Shown here: positions 63,501 to 64,000 of the stretch, one piece after another
How the letters are laid out: each line of letters opens with the position of its first letter
Numbering within the stretch: the first letter of the stretch is position 1
Source of the DNA: Bordetella parapertussis
GTDB lineage: Bacteria > Bacteroidota > Bacteroidia > Chitinophagales > Chitinophagaceae
Assembly (NCBI GenBank): GCA_943331005.2
Contig: CALQJX020000005.1
Coordinates: 62,001 to 126,000 of the forward strand
DNA length: 64,000 nucleotides
Direction of reading: 5' to 3'
The notes under the pieces: generated by a model
The model's input: only the letters and a program-made list of their open reading frames with translations
Databases searched by the model: none
Told to the model about the DNA's origin: nothing
Position numbers and translations under genes: made by a program

Positions 63501-64000
63501 ACCTGCTGGGTGGTGTAGACAACTGGATGAGGCCAAAAGTGGATGGTAACGCATTTCAGTCGCCCGGAGAGAACTTTGCTTTCCAGACACTGAGTACCTC
63601 TTTGCGCGGTTACAAACAAAACGCACGTACCGGCAATAACTTTGCGGTACTCTCTACAGAGGTAAGGTTGCCGATAGCGGCTACTTTCATCAAGTTCCCG
63701 GTAAAGTCATCAATACTGCGCAATCTGCAGGTAGTTAGTTTCCTTGATGCAGGTACTGCATGGGACAGGTTCCTGCCTACAAAGGCAAATATGTCGCCAT
63801 CGGCTACATTTCCTACCATCCCTTCCAAGCAGGGGCCTAATAATGTATTCGTTACCATTTCTGTACCCTATGGGAATGCTCTTACGGCAGGGTATGGCGC
63901 GGGTTTGAGAACAGCCCTGTACGGATACTACATCAGGATGGATGTGGCAAAGAGTGTGGAAGCTCAATCGAAGCCTATTGTCTACTTTGCATTGGGTACA
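60575..64000 (+). CDS. Large TolB-like propeller and outer-membrane barrel protein, partial at the right edge
   Basis: The frame is open from ATG 60575 to the window end (1142 codons seen, checked codon by codon to 62.9 kb); the stop lies beyond. A signal peptide ends near residue 31 (SVQAQ). Residues 40-260 resemble the peptidase-MA region of Bacteroidota biopolymer-Tol-like proteins (LPEWVTEGYIAYLV), but the place of HExxH reads MAMVMMQRM, so it seems inactive. PD40/TolB-type propeller repeats follow (about 305-620), then a Pro/Ala/Glu-rich linker (about 628-720) and about 400 residues of beta strands like an outer-membrane barrel. The role is unknown. ATG 60581 is an equal alternative start. 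Confidence 0.85.
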   Translation, partial: MTMGFIRTVSKNILFSTGVLCAVSAATSVQAQSNIEVFGQNRKQDRKFDWKFFDTRHFRVYHYDKAGRQLGRYVAEEAEYDVAIIEKKMGGQFPPRFNIILYNSYDEYRQTNVGLKEESPLIGNTRAGSIKVVDDKLVVYFTGSHTDLRRQIRSGMAMVMMQRMIYGDNLKKMVKNALTLSLPEWVTEGYIAYLVDGWDQQSNSEWKGLLDARPKAGFHELAEENPELGGKAFWKFVSNQYGNGTVKSLLYSMQQKTGLDKAMRDPTNLNMSVAAAYDSCIRYYKNVFARDAARQDKPDSTNGAVAIKVPKDNSVVKNILVSPNGTHVSFVAWHNGEFKVCTQQVGGNQNVNVLLEGGKKDLTEQLDPNYPMLAWSSTGSKLAMLYRKGKQVRLRVYNNTKGREENYVIPANRFDRPLSMAFSVEDDKLIFSAIKKSQTDLYMFTMKGSKITNITDDVWDDLSPVFISGGARTGILFMSNRPKPNLNVPVGVNELPAGPMNVFFYNTVSQRTELLQCSRVTKGKISQPIQYGTEHFAYLLDSSGINNRYVVQFARDSRNEDSAYALPVTNYNTSIISHKYNATTADVADVVQVKDKYVVYYHDLVMPGDSGGMKYPVPTILSSERQDPVVPKAGSTARKPASAAPAPAAAQFPGRYAIDEPTKPEIKGGNVFQSEFTDNEEQPKQKVRQRPTTTEEEPSAEEPVAVATAADSSVLTEISDSAYLKMKPTTYRRSFKPDFLSVKLDNSILLNQYQSVNTNGGQFANNSLGALTMMSLNELMEDQRITGGFQLPYDAAYSAWFMQYQNSRRRLDWGLLFLRKQNKETKNVAYIDQNGNLITVLPQVFRTVSNIIQADLSWPFDRMRSLRFHTAVREDNFVQKVTDTISLILDFPKAEYFTSMSRVEYVFDNTISPVTNIMYGTRYKVYGEYMYGLNAGNKSCYNFGLDFRNYQKLYKTLILANRLAYAHSDGNGMVQYLLGGVDNWMRPKVDGNAFQSPGENFAFQTLSTSLRGYKQNARTGNNFAVLSTEVRLPIAATFIKFPVKSSILRNLQVVSFLDAGTAWDRFLPTKANMSPSATFPTIPSKQGPNNVFVTISVPYGNALTAGYGAGLRTALYGYYIRMDVAKSVEAQSKPIVYFALGT

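Overview
The window comes from a member of the Bacteroidota, most likely near the Chitinophagaceae/Sphingobacteria. The evidence is the many -7 elements of the form TAnnTTTG with almost no Shine-Dalgarno sequences, secreted proteins with type IX secretion (T9SS) C-terminal sorting domains, a TonB-dependent receptor with a carboxypeptidase-like N-terminal domain, an S46 dipeptidyl peptidase, a hybrid two-component sensor ending in an AraC domain, and a cysteine-free L32. No tRNA, rRNA, CRISPR array, transposase or phage gene was seen.

Layout. 1-9.9 kb is largely housekeeping: the end of an S46 peptidase, thioredoxin, a lipoprotein, TrmH, a hybrid sensor kinase, a glycosyltransferase, a DUF58 protein, the DUF177-rpmF-plsX operon and ogt. 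10.2-20.0 kb is a compact six-gene unit: receiver, HEAT-repeat membrane protein, two tandem processive GT2 synthases, a TPR protein with a YaiO-like outer-membrane barrel, and a DUF4838 glycosidase-like lipoprotein. It looks like a synthase-dependent exopolysaccharide machine. 20.1-30.4 kb carries a large NHL/T9SS protein, a TonB-dependent receptor, another T9SS protein, a histidine kinase and DNA polymerase IV. 30.4-31.1 kb holds a toxin-antitoxin pair whose PIN toxin is cut by one in-frame stop. Then come a potassium channel and a DUF900 hydrolase lipoprotein.

The 512-base gap before pruA (33.3-33.9 kb) holds stacked hairpins and six (T/G)TGCGCAA sites, four of them spaced about one helical turn apart. 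One more such site lies upstream of ilvE at 57.07 kb. 36.4-38.8 kb is an arsenic cluster (arsR, arsC, arsM and a second methyltransferase) with two identical 16-base operators. 38.8-43.9 kb has a multi-pass membrane protein, an ALDH7-type dehydrogenase and an exported protein. 44.0-50.1 kb (minus strand) encodes a DabA-DabB inorganic-carbon system followed by a SulP/STAS anion transporter.

50.2-57.0 kb has an OmpR-type regulator, superoxide dismutase, an AIM24 protein, an AT-richer block (small secreted protein plus NHL/T9SS protein) bracketed by 44-base exact repeats, and ilvE. 57.2-64.0 kb has OxyR with both redox cysteines, an L,D-transpeptidase, a metallo-beta-lactamase-fold hydrolase, and a 1142+ residue TolB-like protein with a predicted barrel that runs off the right edge.

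The candidates for undescribed biology are the exopolysaccharide unit, the TTGCGCAA array, and the A9 tract that puts a secreted protein out of frame with its signal peptide.
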